NCBI RefSeq assembly: GCF_003807585.1
Contig: NZ_RMBX01000002.1
Span: forward strand, 248,001-312,000
DNA: 64,000 bases
Direction: 5' to 3'
From: Chitinophaga barathri
GTDB taxonomy: Bacteria; Bacteroidota; Bacteroidia; Chitinophagales; Chitinophagaceae
Of this stretch, positions 17,157-28,162 are shown piece after piece. The position numbers and the translations under genes were made by a program. Every line of letters begins with the position of its first letter. Position 1 is the stretch's first letter. The notes beneath the pieces are model-generated. The model worked only from the letters and a program-made list of their open reading frames with translations. It ran no database searches and had not been told where the DNA came from.

Positions 17157-17185
17157 TTGTAATCCGTTCAAAACATTTAGATTTG
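17157..17185 (+). promoter_or_regulatory. ribF promoter
   Basis: TTG, 18 bp, TAGATTTG is a good Bacteroidota promoter 32 bp before the ribF start. On the other strand TACTTTTG (17149-17156) is a -7 match pointing toward purM, so the two genes probably have abutting promoters. Confidence 0.5.
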
Positions 17186-17217
17186 CACGGCGTTTTTGAA
17201 AATATGATCATCTAACC

Positions 17218-18150
17218 ATGCAGGTTCACAGAGATTTACAACAATTGCCCGTTTTCAGGAATGCCGTGATCACGATCGGTACTTTCGACGGGGTGCATAC
17301 CGGCCACCAGTACATTCTGCAGCAATTGCAGGAAGCGGCGGCGGCCTGCGGCGGTGAAACCGTGATCATCACTTTCGACCCGCATCCGCGTGAAGTGCTG
17401 GCCCCGCACGACAAAACCGTGCGCCTGCTCACCACGCTGGACGAAAAGATCCACCTGCTGGAAAAATTCGGTATCCATCACCTCGTGGTGGTGCCTTTCA
17501 CCAAAGCTTTCTCTGAATTGTCCGCCAGGGCTTACCTGGAAGATTTCCTGATCAGCACATTCCGCCCCCATACCATCATCATCGGCTACGATCACCGCTT
17601 TGGCCACAACCGCGAGGGCGGGCTGGAACTGCTTGAAGCGGAGCAGCAGCAATACGGTTTTCAGCTGCTGGAGATACCGCAGCAGGTAGTGCACAACCTT
17701 GCCGTGAGCTCCACCAAGATCCGCAAAAGCCTCCAGGAAGGCGCCATCCAGCTGGCGGACGAGCTGCTGGGTTACCCGTATTTTATCAACGGCACCGTAG
17801 TGCATGGCGACAAAATGGGCCGCAAGCTGGGCTTCCCCACGGCCAATATCGGCCTGAACGATCCCCGCAAACTGATACCCGCCCAGGGCGTATATGCGGT
17901 AACGGTATCCGTGGGCGGCAACTGGTACAAAGGCGCGCTGAACATCGGTACCCGCCCCACTTTCAACGGTACCGAACTGCGCATAGAAGTATACATCCTC
18001 GATTTTGACAAGGACATTTACGACGCGGCAATCCGGGTCGATTTCCTGGAATATATCCGCTCCGATAAAAAGTTTGATTCCGTGGAGGCGCTTGTACTGC
18101 AAATGAAAGACGACGTGCTGCAGGCAAGAGAGATCACGTCGGGGCCGTAG
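17218..18150 (+). CDS. ribF: Bifunctional riboflavin kinase / FAD synthetase
   Basis: The 310-residue enzyme converts riboflavin to FMN and FMN to FAD. The N-terminal adenylyltransferase domain shows TIGTFDGVHTGHQ (HxGH-type motif), FDPHPREVL and GYDHRFGHNREGG, and ends around residue 185 with SSTKIRKSL. The C-terminal kinase domain shows GTVVHGDKMGRKLGFPTANI, NIGTRPTFN and the catalytic Glu in LRIEVYILDF. Length and order match RibF fully. No FMN riboswitch is seen upstream. Confidence 0.96.
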   Translation: MQVHRDLQQLPVFRNAVITIGTFDGVHTGHQYILQQLQEAAAACGGETVIITFDPHPREVLAPHDKTVRLLTTLDEKIHLLEKFGIHHLVVVPFTKAFSELSARAYLEDFLISTFRPHTIIIGYDHRFGHNREGGLELLEAEQQQYGFQLLEIPQQVVHNLAVSSTKIRKSLQEGAIQLADELLGYPYFINGTVVHGDKMGRKLGFPTANIGLNDPRKLIPAQGVYAVTVSVGGNWYKGALNIGTRPTFNGTELRIEVYILDFDKDIYDAAIRVDFLEYIRSDKKFDSVEALVLQMKDDVLQAREITSGP

Positions 18151-18152
18151 GC

Positions 18153-19151
18153 TCAGGGCCTTAATATCCGGAACACCAGTTCCTTCAGCAATTCCCCATC
18201 TTCATTTCCGCTATCGCCAATGCCGATGCTGCGCAGGTTGTACCGGTGCAGTAAAAGGATGGCGCGCTCCGTGCCTTCCGGGCCGAACTTGCGCGCGGCG
18301 GCCGTGTAATCTTTCAGGAAAAACGGGTGCACGCCGAGCGCGGCGGCCATTTCCTTCTCCCCGCCCTTGATGCCGAAGAGCAGGTTCATTTTGGAGAAAT
18401 AATTATACAAAGCCGGTATCAGCATCTGGATAGGCGCGGCTTTGGGGTTTGCGGTGAAATATTTTACGATGCGCATTACTTTCACCATGTCCATCTGGCC
18501 AATGGCGTTCTGCAATTCGAATACGTTGTATTCCTTGCTGATGCCCACATATTTTTCGATGTCGCTTTCGTCTATCTTTTTTCCTTCCGGGAGGTTCACC
18601 AGGAGTTTGTCGATTTCGTTCGCAATGCGCGAAAGATCGTTGCCGATATGGTCCGCCAGCAGGATGCAGGCTTTCTCCGATATAGCGAGCCCCTGGGTGC
18701 GGACGTAGGTTTCCGCCCAGGAGGGCAATTGGTTATCGTACAGTTTTTTGGTGGATAGCATCACGCCGCGGTCCTTGATGAGTTTGGCCATTTTACTGCG
18801 GCCGTCTATCTTGCCCTGTTTGTGTGCCACGACGAACACGGTGGAATCCAGCGGTTTATCGATATAGGGCTCCAGTTTCAGGAGGTCGCGCATCGCCTGG
18901 GCTTCTTTGAGTATCACCACCTGGCGTTCGGCGAACATGGGGTAACGGCGGCAGGCGGTGATCACGGTGACCCAGTCCGTCTCCTTTCCATACAATACGG
19001 TGAGGTTGAATCCTTTATCCGCTTCGCTAAGCAGGTTGTGCTCCGCGTAGTTCACCACCTGGTCAATAAAAAAATCCTCCTCTCCTTCCAGCCAGTAGAG
19101 CGAGCGGAACTTATTATTTTTCCAATCCTTGATGATATCCTGGTAATCCAT
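18153..19151 (-). CDS. holA: DNA polymerase III delta subunit
   Basis: The 332-residue protein fits HolA, the clamp-loader wrench that opens the beta clamp. The N-terminal AAA+-like domain has YWLEGEEDFFIDQVV (the beta-interacting region) and ends at about residue 140. A lid domain with LADHIGNDLSRIANEIDKL follows, then the collar domain to the C-terminus. As in the family, no functional P-loop is present. It converges with ribF at a 2-bp gap and its start follows the exonuclease gene by 26 bp, so the last two may be cotranscribed. Confidence 0.93.
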   Translation of the reverse strand: MDYQDIIKDWKNNKFRSLYWLEGEEDFFIDQVVNYAEHNLLSEADKGFNLTVLYGKETDWVTVITACRRYPMFAERQVVILKEAQAMRDLLKLEPYIDKPLDSTVFVVAHKQGKIDGRSKMAKLIKDRGVMLSTKKLYDNQLPSWAETYVRTQGLAISEKACILLADHIGNDLSRIANEIDKLLVNLPEGKKIDESDIEKYVGISKEYNVFELQNAIGQMDMVKVMRIVKYFTANPKAAPIQMLIPALYNYFSKMNLLFGIKGGEKEMAAALGVHPFFLKDYTAAARKFGPEGTERAILLLHRYNLRSIGIGDSGNEDGELLKELVFRILRP

Positions 19152-19177
19152 GTTTCCTGTCCTTTAAATTTTCCTTT

Positions 19178-19906
19178 TTACACCACCGATACGCCTTCTT
19201 TTTCCATCAGGGGCAGGCCCTTGAAGCGCAGCAGCAGCTGGCCCACGGTCAGCACATCCTTCTGACAATATTCCACGATCCGGGGCAGGTCCTGCTCTTC
19301 CCAATACACTTTCCCAACCATGCTGCCGTCTATATCGTCCTTGGGCGTGGGTATGCCCAGTACGGCGGCCAGCAGTTTGAGGGAGGTATAATTTTTAAAA
19401 TCCCCGAAACGCCAGAGCTGCAGGGTGTCCAGCAGGGGCATTTCCCAGGGTTTGTACTGGTGGATCTGCAGGGCCACGGGCAGCGGAAGACTGTTGATCA
19501 CGGCGCGGCGGCAAATATAGGGAATATCGAATTCCTTAATGTTATGCCCTGCGAACTGGAAGCGGGGATTTTTTGCTGAGAATTTTTCCACAAGGTCTGT
19601 GAACCCGGCGAGCAGCTCTTTTTCGTCGTGACCGTAAAAAGATTTTATACGTAGCTGATACTGACCATTTTCCGTAAAGAAGAGGCCTACGGAGATACAA
19701 ACGATCTTCCCGAATTCGGCATATAAACCCGCTCTTTCGCCAAATGATTCCGAAGGGTTTTCAGATTCTGGCGCAGTTTTTGTAATTTTTTCCTCCCAGA
19801 GGCGCTGAAGCTCCTCTGGCAGATGGTTAAATGATGAATAGAGTGGCGTAGTTTCTATATCGAAGAGAAGTAATTGATCGAGAGCAACATTATTGAGCAC
19901 AGCCAA
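19178..19906 (-). CDS. PolB-like 3'-5' exonuclease (DEDD superfamily)
   Basis: This 242-residue stand-alone nuclease has the DEDDy pattern: LLFDIETT (Exo I, near residues 13-20), GHNIKEFDIPYICRR (Exo II) and YCQKDVLTV (Exo III, with the catalytic Asp). This matches the predicted PolB-like exonuclease family without a polymerase part. It may act in proofreading or repair; the neighbouring gene for the polymerase III delta subunit is suggestive only. The first codon appears to be TTG, with an in-frame GTG two codons later as the alternative start. Confidence 0.86.
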   Translation of the reverse strand: MAVLNNVALDQLLLFDIETTPLYSSFNHLPEELQRLWEEKITKTAPESENPSESFGERAGLYAEFGKIVCISVGLFFTENGQYQLRIKSFYGHDEKELLAGFTDLVEKFSAKNPRFQFAGHNIKEFDIPYICRRAVINSLPLPVALQIHQYKPWEMPLLDTLQLWRFGDFKNYTSLKLLAAVLGIPTPKDDIDGSMVGKVYWEEQDLPRIVEYCQKDVLTVGQLLLRFKGLPLMEKEGVSVV

Positions 19907-20000
19907 AGGATTTAAAACGTGTAATTTAAGTAAAAATTAACGTTTAGGGATTTTAGAAAATTTTACCCATATAACAATCAATTAAATAAAAAAGAACACT

Positions 20001-20966
20001 ATGGCGGAAAACACCTTTAATACTGGTACGCCCAGTACTTCCGGACCTGAAAAACCAAAGAGCAACAAAAACGGGATAATCTACGGCGTTCTCATTGCCG
20101 CCCTGGTGGGAACATGGGGGTACATGTTTTACGACAAGAGCCAGACCAGCAAGGAACTCGTTACCAAAGAGAACCAGCTGGACACCCTCAGCACCTCCAG
20201 GAACGAACTGCAATCTGAATACGACGCAGCCCAGGCACGTCTGGATGATCTGATCTCCCAGAATTCCCGCATGGACAGCCTCGTGAAGAGCAAGGATAAA
20301 GAAATAGCGGACATGAAAGGCCGTATCACGAGCATCCTCAGCAACAAAAATGCGACTGCCGCCGAACTCGCTGAAGCGCGCAGGCTCATCGAACAGCTGA
20401 AGAGCAACACCGAAAATTATGTTGCCACCATCGAAAGGCTGGAAGGCGAAAAGATCGTTATCACCGGCGAACGCGACGTAGCACGTAAAGAACGCGATTC
20501 CGTGACCACTGTAAAAGACAGCCTCGGCAAACGCGTGGACCTCGGTTCCGTACTGCATGCGTCCAACATCAAACTGGCCCCGATCAACGTAAAACGCAAC
20601 GGCAAGGAAGAAGTAACGACCAAAGCCAAACGCGCGGACATGATGAGGGTATCATTTGACCTGGACAACCGTATTGCCACCTCCGGCGACAAAGAGATCT
20701 TTGTTTCCATCACCGCCCCCGACGGTTCTCCCCTCGCGGTAGAAGCACTCGGCAGCGGCCGTTTCACACTGGAAGACGGTACAGAAAAACTGTACACCGT
20801 GAAGAAACTGGTATCCTACGAAGCAGGCGGATCTACCCCTGTAAGCATGGACTGGAAACAGAACTCCGATTTCAAGCCCGGCGATTACACCGTGGAGATC
20901 TACCAGGGTGGATTCAAGATCGGCGCAGGCAAAGTGAACCTGAAAAAGGGCGGCCTGTTTAACTAA
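20001..20966 (+). CDS. Membrane-anchored coiled-coil protein of unknown function
   Basis: I do not recognise a named family. The 321-residue product has a 23-residue polar N-terminus, one membrane segment (about 26-44), then a long coiled coil (about 47-165) rich in Glu, Lys, Leu and Ser. A compact beta-rich domain follows (about 190-321) with an ADMMRVSFDLDNR strand and VEIYQGGFKIGAGKV near the end. The N-terminus is probably cytosolic and the rest periplasmic. The layout suggests an envelope spacer or scaffold. It is monocistronic with a clear terminator. Confidence 0.85.
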   Translation: MAENTFNTGTPSTSGPEKPKSNKNGIIYGVLIAALVGTWGYMFYDKSQTSKELVTKENQLDTLSTSRNELQSEYDAAQARLDDLISQNSRMDSLVKSKDKEIADMKGRITSILSNKNATAAELAEARRLIEQLKSNTENYVATIERLEGEKIVITGERDVARKERDSVTTVKDSLGKRVDLGSVLHASNIKLAPINVKRNGKEEVTTKAKRADMMRVSFDLDNRIATSGDKEIFVSITAPDGSPLAVEALGSGRFTLEDGTEKLYTVKKLVSYEAGGSTPVSMDWKQNSDFKPGDYTVEIYQGGFKIGAGKVNLKKGGLFN

Positions 20967-20991
20967 GGATAGACAATCCAACATTCATAGG

Positions 20992-21022
20992 AAAGGGCGT
21001 AGCATCAAGCTGCGCCCTTTTT
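20992..21022 (+). terminator. Terminator after the coiled-coil gene
   Basis: AAAGGGCGTAGC and GCTGCGCCCTTT form a 12-bp stem with one mismatch and a 5-nt loop, followed by Ts. Confidence 0.82.
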
Positions 21023-21203
21023 GCATTTTTTCTGTGTTTGTTAAGAGCTAGTTATTGGAATTAAAATATATATGAAAATAAAATAAAATTAACTTTCTTT
21101 GCGAAGAAATTACGAACCAGCTTACCGGATACGCAAAAAGGAAGATTTAATTGGAAACAATGCTTTTGAAGCTGTGGGATTTGAAGAAAAGCCAACTTAT
21201 TTT

Positions 21204-21626
21204 ATGGAGCTATTCGATAATATACACGAGATGGAACACACGAATAAAGTAGTTTATGTAATCGACGACGATGAGATTTTCCACTTTATTGTAAAGAAGA
21301 TGTTTGGTTTGCAGGGATGGGACGTTAGCGTGAACTCGTTCCTTTCCGCTGAAGACGCCATAGAAGACCTGACTTCGTTTGCGGCGAACAACCTGCCCTG
21401 CCTGATCATCCTGGATATGAACATGCAGCGGATGAACGGGTGGGACTTTATAGAGGCTTTCAGGGGCTTTAAAAACAAGCTGCCGCAGGATGTGCCCATT
21501 ATTATGTGTTCTTCTTCCATGAACATACAGGACCTGGAAAAAGTACGCAAAACGCCGGAATTGATGGCTTATATCACCAAGCCGCTGGACAGATCAAAAA
21601 TGAAAGAAATCGAAAAATATCTCTGA
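21204..21626 (+). CDS. Single-domain response regulator (CheY-like)
   Basis: The 140-residue protein is a lone receiver domain. It has VYVIDDDEIFHF (acidic pocket), the phospho-acceptor Asp in LIILDMNM, CSSSM at the Thr/Ser switch position and ITKPLD with the conserved Lys. No output domain follows, so it signals by protein contact. No kinase lies beside it. The start is uncertain: the frame stays open upstream to a TTG at 21099, and a second ATG nine codons downstream (21231) is nearly as good. I chose the first ATG. Confidence 0.85.
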   Translation: MELFDNIHEMEHTNKVVYVIDDDEIFHFIVKKMFGLQGWDVSVNSFLSAEDAIEDLTSFAANNLPCLIILDMNMQRMNGWDFIEAFRGFKNKLPQDVPIIMCSSSMNIQDLEKVRKTPELMAYITKPLDRSKMKEIEKYL

Positions 21627-21662
21627 AAAAGAGAGCTAATACCCAAAAAAGTAACCCATAAA

Positions 21663-21689
21663 AAAGAGCGGACGTAATGTCCGCTCTTT
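21663..21689. terminator. Terminator between response regulator and ABC-F genes
   Basis: AAAGAGCGGAC and GTCCGCTCTTT pair perfectly over 11 bp with a 5-nt loop. The stem ends are A/T rich, so it can stop both convergent transcripts. Confidence 0.85.
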
Positions 21690-21711
21690 CTATTTTATTA
21701 TTCTTCATTTT

Positions 21712-23424
<1,713 letters not shown>

Positions 23425-23490
23425 TTAACCATCGTTATTGAACAATTTTCCGATATGTACTGTTATCAATTACAACTAAAAAGTAACCCT

Positions 23491-24042
23491 ATGATTCATG
23501 AACTTGCGAAATACTGGTGGCTGGTGGTGCTCAGGGGCGTGCTGGCCGTACTTTTTGCCCTGGTGGCTTTCATCTGGCCTGCCATTACACTGGCCATCCT
23601 GGTGGTCTTCCTGGGGGCCTACCTGCTGGTGGACGGCATTTTCGCGCTTATTCACGGCTTCACGGTCATGAAGACGGACCGCAGCTGGTGGGGGTTTGTG
23701 CTGGTAGGCTTGGCCGGGATCGCGGCGGGGCTCATTGCCCTGTTCATGCCGGGCATCACCGCCCTGTTCCTGGTTACGCTGGTGGCTTTGTGGTCGGTTG
23801 TTACGGGGATCCTGGAAATTGTCATCGCCATCCGCCTCCGGAAAGAGATCACCGGTGAATGGATGCTGATCGTTGCGGGGATCTTTTCGGTTATTTTCGG
23901 GATATTGCTGTTTATGCAACCTATCGCGGGCGTAGTGGTGATATCCTGGTGGCTCGGGATCTATGCGCTTTTCCTGGGAATTTTTTTGATCTCCGTAGGT
24001 TTCAGGCTCAAAAAGGTGTCTAAAGAGTTCAAACATATTTAA
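23491..24042 (+). CDS. HdeD-like (DUF308) membrane protein
   Basis: The 183-residue protein consists of about six membrane helices in three repeated pairs. Small loops contain Gly-rich turns (GAYLLVDGIFALIHG, LVGLAGIAAGLIALFMPGI), the pattern of HdeD/DUF308 proteins. HdeD is linked to acid tolerance in E. coli; the role here is unknown. A very long open frame continues upstream, but it overlaps the ABC-F gene on the other strand and lacks a plausible product. I start at the ATG directly before the first helix. An ATG 12 codons earlier is possible. Confidence 0.9.
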   Translation: MIHELAKYWWLVVLRGVLAVLFALVAFIWPAITLAILVVFLGAYLLVDGIFALIHGFTVMKTDRSWWGFVLVGLAGIAAGLIALFMPGITALFLVTLVALWSVVTGILEIVIAIRLRKEITGEWMLIVAGIFSVIFGILLFMQPIAGVVVISWWLGIYALFLGIFLISVGFRLKKVSKEFKHI

Positions 24043-24110
24043 ACTTCCCATTCCGTGAACCGACTAACCGGCCCGGAAGCCCCGACGAATTTCTGAATTA
24101 TGCTTATGTT

Positions 24111-24140
24111 AAAAAGGGCTGCCCCGATGGGGCAGCCCTT
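24111..24140 (-). terminator. Terminator of the oligopeptidase gene
   Basis: AAGGGCTGCCCC and GGGGCAGCCCTT form a perfect 12-bp stem with a 3-nt loop, followed by Ts on the minus strand. Confidence 0.88.
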
Positions 24141-24166
24141 ACCGTTTCTATGATGACGTGCATTGT

Positions 24167-26293
24167 TTATTTTTCGATCCCTTCCAGGTAGAAGAGGAAC
24201 GCATATTGCAGGGCAACGTCCTTCAGCGCTTTAAAACGCCCGCTGGCGCCGCCATGGCCCGCTTCCATATTTGTTTCCATCAGCAGTATCTCCTCTCCCT
24301 TTTTCATTTCACGCAGCTTGGCCACCCATTTGGCAGGCTCAAAATATTGTACCTGCGAGTCGTGCAGACCGGTGGTCACGAGCATGTTCGGGTATTCTTT
24401 TGCTTCCACGTTGTCGTACGGGGAATAGGATTTCATGTATTCGTAAGAATCCTTGTTTTTGGGATTGCCCCATTCGTCAAACTCCCCGGTGGTTAGGGGA
24501 ATGCTTTCGTCCAGCATGGTGGTTACCACGTCCACGAAAGGAACCGCCGCGATCACGCCTTTGAAGAGGTCCGGCCGCATGTTCACCACCGCGCCCATCA
24601 GCAGGCCGCCGGCGCTGCCGCCCATGGCGTAGAGGTGTTCTTTGGTAGTATATTTATTCGCAACCAGGAACTCCGCGCAATCGATGAAGTCTGTGAAAGT
24701 GTTTTTCTTTTTGAACATCTTACCGTCCTCATACCAGGCACGGCCCAGCTCCTGCCCGCCGCGGATGTGCGCGATGGCGTAGCAGAAACCGCGATCCAGC
24801 AGGCTGATGCGGTTGGAACTGAAATAAGGGTCCATGCTGGCGCCGTAAGAGCCGTAACCGTAGAGCAGCAGCGGCGCTTTACCGTTTTTCTCAAATCCTT
24901 TTTTGTATACCAGCGAGATAGGCACCAGCGTGCTGTCTTTTGCTTTGGCAAAGATGCGTTCTGTTACATAGTTCTTCGGATCATAACCGCCGATCACTTC
25001 CTGTTGTTTTTTCAGCTCTTTGGCTTTGGTGTCCATGTTGTAATCGTACGTGGAGTTGGGCGTAGTGAGCGAGGTGTAGCTGTAGCGCAGCACTTTTGTG
25101 TCCATTTCAGGATTGGAGGAAGTGGAGGCCACGTAGGCGGCTTCGCCGAAGTCCAGGTAATGTTCGGTGCCGTTGTTGTTCATAATACGCAACTGCGTGA
25201 GGCCGCCTTTTCTTTCGGAAAGCACGGTGTAGTCGTTGAAGAGGTCCATGCCTTCCAGCAGCACGTCCGTGCGGTGGGGGATCACTTCTTTCCAGCTGGC
25301 TTTGCCGGTGCTGGCCAGCGGTGCGGCCATCAGGCGGAAGTTTTTAGCTTCGTAGTTCGTGATGATGTACCATTTATCGCCGCGGTGATCGATGTCGTAC
25401 AGCATATCTTTTTCCCTCGGGTGAAATACTTTGAACTCCCCGGTGGGACTGGCCGCATCCAGTACACGGTATTCAGAAGAAAGCGTGCTGCCGCTGCCGA
25501 TCACGATGAAGTCGCGCGATTTGGTTTTGCCTACGTAGGTGTTGTAGGTTTCATCCTTTTCATGGAATATCATCACGTCTTTTTTCGGGTCGGCACCCAG
25601 GGTATGACGGTAGATCTTTTCAGAACGGAGCGTCACGGGATGTTTGTACGTATAAAAGAGGGTCTTGTTATCTTTCGCCCAGGTGCTGCCGCCGGTGGTA
25701 TTCACCATTACGTCAGGGTATACTTCGCCTGTTTCGAGGTTTTTGATGTAAATGTTATACTGGCGGCGACTTACAGTGTCCACGCCATACGCCAGGAGTT
25801 TGTTGTCCGGGCTGATGCTGGTGCCGGCTACCTGGTAATATTCGTGGCCCTGGGCCAGGTCGTTCACATTCAGGTATATTTCTTCGGGCGACGCGTCAGA
25901 GCCTTTTTTGCGGCAATAGATCGGGTATTCCTTGCCTTCTTCGTACCGCACGTAGTACACGTAGCCGTTGCTGAACACTGGCACACTTTCATCTTTTTCC
26001 TTGATCCTGCCTTTCAGCTCGGAGAAGAGGTCTTCGCGGAACTTTTTAACGGGGCTGAGCATCGTGTCCGTATACTTGTTCTCCGCTTCCAGGTAAGCGA
26101 TCACCTTGGGGTTCTCTCTTTCATTGAGCCAGTAATAATTATCGATCCGGGTGTCTCCGTGGACCGTCAGTTCTTTTTTTATCTTCTCTGCCACTGGTGG
26201 TGTCACATTCATTTTCTCTGTCTTTTTATCTGTTTTATTGTTGCAGGCCGTTAGTATCACTAAAGCAAGCAAAGGGAGGCTGTTACATTTCAT
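24167..26293 (-). CDS. S9 prolyl oligopeptidase family, oligopeptidase B-like lipoprotein
   Basis: The 708-residue serine peptidase has a lipoprotein signal with lipobox LTAC (Cys16), then an N-terminal beta-propeller (about 70-430) and an alpha/beta-hydrolase domain. The catalytic triad can be placed at Ser560 (GGSAGG), Asp645 (GLHDSQV) and His680 (AGHGGASG). The propeller entry DNYYWLNERENP and overall similarity fit oligopeptidase B, which cleaves short peptides after Arg or Lys. Lipid anchoring suggests periplasmic peptide processing, unlike the cytosolic E. coli enzyme. Monocistronic. Confidence 0.95.
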   Translation of the reverse strand: MKCNSLPLLALVILTACNNKTDKKTEKMNVTPPVAEKIKKELTVHGDTRIDNYYWLNERENPKVIAYLEAENKYTDTMLSPVKKFREDLFSELKGRIKEKDESVPVFSNGYVYYVRYEEGKEYPIYCRKKGSDASPEEIYLNVNDLAQGHEYYQVAGTSISPDNKLLAYGVDTVSRRQYNIYIKNLETGEVYPDVMVNTTGGSTWAKDNKTLFYTYKHPVTLRSEKIYRHTLGADPKKDVMIFHEKDETYNTYVGKTKSRDFIVIGSGSTLSSEYRVLDAASPTGEFKVFHPREKDMLYDIDHRGDKWYIITNYEAKNFRLMAAPLASTGKASWKEVIPHRTDVLLEGMDLFNDYTVLSERKGGLTQLRIMNNNGTEHYLDFGEAAYVASTSSNPEMDTKVLRYSYTSLTTPNSTYDYNMDTKAKELKKQQEVIGGYDPKNYVTERIFAKAKDSTLVPISLVYKKGFEKNGKAPLLLYGYGSYGASMDPYFSSNRISLLDRGFCYAIAHIRGGQELGRAWYEDGKMFKKKNTFTDFIDCAEFLVANKYTTKEHLYAMGGSAGGLLMGAVVNMRPDLFKGVIAAVPFVDVVTTMLDESIPLTTGEFDEWGNPKNKDSYEYMKSYSPYDNVEAKEYPNMLVTTGLHDSQVQYFEPAKWVAKLREMKKGEEILLMETNMEAGHGGASGRFKALKDVALQYAFLFYLEGIEK

Positions 26294-26334
26294 AATACAG
26301 GTTTAGGATTACTAAATTTAAGGAATATAGGGTT

Positions 26335-26361
26335 AAAAAAATCGGGGCCAGTGGCCCCGAT
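26335..26361 (-). terminator. Terminator of the oxidoreductase gene
   Basis: ATCGGGGCC and GGCCCCGAT form a 9-bp stem with a 3-nt loop, followed on the minus strand by six Ts. It lies 12 bp after the stop codon. Confidence 0.88.
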
Positions 26362-26373
26362 TCCTGTAATTAT

Positions 26374-27756
26374 CTAGCGGATCTTCATATTCTCCGGATC
26401 CCAGTCTATCAGCTTCTTCTGGAAATAGCTCTCATTGGCTGCCAAGGCCGGCCCTGCGGCGCGCAGGCCGAAGGTGGCATCTTCCACCACGGGTTTGCCG
26501 TTGCGGATGGCTTCAAAGAAGTTCGTAAAGTGGTCCAGGCGGTCGTCGTAGCCCGCGGGTGACTTATAGGCGGATTCCTCCGTTTTGATCTGGGCGCGGT
26601 CCGCTTCGCTGTATTTGGCGTTGTAATCTTTGATGTAGGCTTCCTGCTGGGCTTTGGTAAAGGTATTGAAGGTATCCCAGCCGCCATATCCAGGGGCTTT
26701 CGGGAGTTTGTGGCGTTTGATCTTAAAGTCGTTCCAGCCCAGCTCCATCACGCCGTCCGTGCCTATCAGGCGGGTGTATTCCGATCCACCGCCGCCGTCC
26801 GCGAAGTTCACGCGCAGCTGCATCTGGAAGGAAGGGTGTTCTTTTGTTTCCGGGTATTCGAAGATGGCAACCATTACATCCGGTACATCGCGGCCATCGT
26901 TCCACTGTACGAGGTTGCCGGTGCTGTAAATGCGGCTGGGGCCTTTGGAGCCGATCATAAAGTGCAGGCCGGTGATGAGGTGTACGAACAGGTCGCCGGG
27001 TACGCCGGTGCCGTAGGCCTGGTAGTTTCTCCAGCGGAAAAAACGCACCGGGTCGAAGGGCATTTTGGCCGTGTCTTTCAGGAAGGTGTCCCAATCCACG
27101 GTTTTGGGCGAAGCGTCCGTGGGGATGGAATATTGCCATGCTCCCAGGGCGCTGTGACGGTCTATTTTGGCTTCCACGAGGTTCAGCCGGCCGATGTCCC
27201 CCGCGAGGTAACGTTTACGGGCCTCCGCGAGGGCAATGCTGCTCACGCGCTGACTGCCCACCTGGAACACGGCTTTGGTGCGCTGCTGGGTGGCGATCAC
27301 CTGGTGGCCTTCTGATATCTGCTGCACCATGGGTTTTTCGCAATACACGGCTTTGCCTTTTTCCATGGCGGCAATGCTCTGCGTATCGTGCCAATGGTCC
27401 GGCGTGGCGATGACTACGGCGTCAATATCCTTTCTTTCCAGTATCTCGCGGTAATCGCGGGTGGTAAAGAGGTGGTTGCCATATACGGATTTTGCTTTTT
27501 CGAGGTGGCCGTCGTACAGATCGGCTACTGCCACGAGCTCCACGCCCGGGACTTTCAAAGCGGTGTTCACATCCCCGAAACCCATGATGCCCATGCCGAT
27601 ACCGGCGATGCGGATCTTATCGTTCGGGCTGATGCGTTTTTCGGGTTGAAGGATAATGGCCGGGTCTGCTGCCAGGCCGCTGAGAGAACCTGCTCCCAGC
27701 AATGCTGCGGTGCTGCCAAGTTGTTTGATGAACTTGCGACGGGAATTTGTAGACAT
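26374..27756 (-). CDS. Gfo/Idh/MocA-family oxidoreductase with Tat signal
   Basis: The 460-residue protein starts with a twin-arginine signal (SRRKFIKQLG, then a hydrophobic stretch to about residue 32), so it is probably exported folded with its nucleotide bound. The Rossmann domain has GIGMGIMG (near residue 55) and the EKPM motif that contains the catalytic Lys. The C-terminal domain has the extended beta-sheet of the family with a GGGGSEYTRLIGTDG segment. Many Tat-exported Bacteroidota members act on sugars, including GH109-type NAD-dependent glycosidases; the substrate here is unknown. An upstream ATG adding 23 residues was rejected because it precedes the Tat motif. Confidence 0.93.
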   Translation of the reverse strand: MSTNSRRKFIKQLGSTAALLGAGSLSGLAADPAIILQPEKRISPNDKIRIAGIGMGIMGFGDVNTALKVPGVELVAVADLYDGHLEKAKSVYGNHLFTTRDYREILERKDIDAVVIATPDHWHDTQSIAAMEKGKAVYCEKPMVQQISEGHQVIATQQRTKAVFQVGSQRVSSIALAEARKRYLAGDIGRLNLVEAKIDRHSALGAWQYSIPTDASPKTVDWDTFLKDTAKMPFDPVRFFRWRNYQAYGTGVPGDLFVHLITGLHFMIGSKGPSRIYSTGNLVQWNDGRDVPDVMVAIFEYPETKEHPSFQMQLRVNFADGGGGSEYTRLIGTDGVMELGWNDFKIKRHKLPKAPGYGGWDTFNTFTKAQQEAYIKDYNAKYSEADRAQIKTEESAYKSPAGYDDRLDHFTNFFEAIRNGKPVVEDATFGLRAAGPALAANESYFQKKLIDWDPENMKIR

Positions 27757-27919
27757 ATGCCCAAGATAATACAGCGGGCGGGAAAATGCAATGGTGATTG
27801 TATAAGCGGGGGCCTGATGGTTCACATTCCTTGCCGGGCTTGTTTTAGCAGGTAATGTGCTTATATGAAAGGATTGTTCCAGGAAGTGGAAGGCGCTAAC
27901 ATGCTAAAAAATGAAACAT

Positions 27920-28162
27920 TTATCCAAAAAGCTCCTGCATTAACGCTTCTTTGGTCTTATTTAGATGAGTCGCCACATCCCCGAGAATTGCTGACAGCGT
28001 TCCTATTTTTAACGGATCATGATTAGGAACGGTGATATGATGTTGTCCATTTTGTTCGGTGGAAAGTCTGATATGGCTGCCAGTTTGTCGGGTTACAAAG
28101 TAGCCATAGGGTTTTAAATGCTTTATAAGATCTTGTCCAGTAAGGTCGCGGGGTATTCTCAT
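27920..28162 (-). CDS. HicA-like toxin (mRNA interferase family)
   Basis: The 80-residue protein fits HicA: basic N-terminus, TGQDLIKHLKPYGY, the catalytic-type His in TGSHIRL and a C-terminal part with TVPNHDPLKIGTLSAIL. HicA toxins fold like double-stranded RNA-binding domains and cleave mRNA. Its start overlaps the stop of the HicB-like gene by 4 bp. The order antitoxin then toxin is the reverse of E. coli hicAB but common elsewhere. Activity cannot be judged from sequence. Confidence 0.86.
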   Translation of the reverse strand: MRIPRDLTGQDLIKHLKPYGYFVTRQTGSHIRLSTEQNGQHHITVPNHDPLKIGTLSAILGDVATHLNKTKEALMQELFG

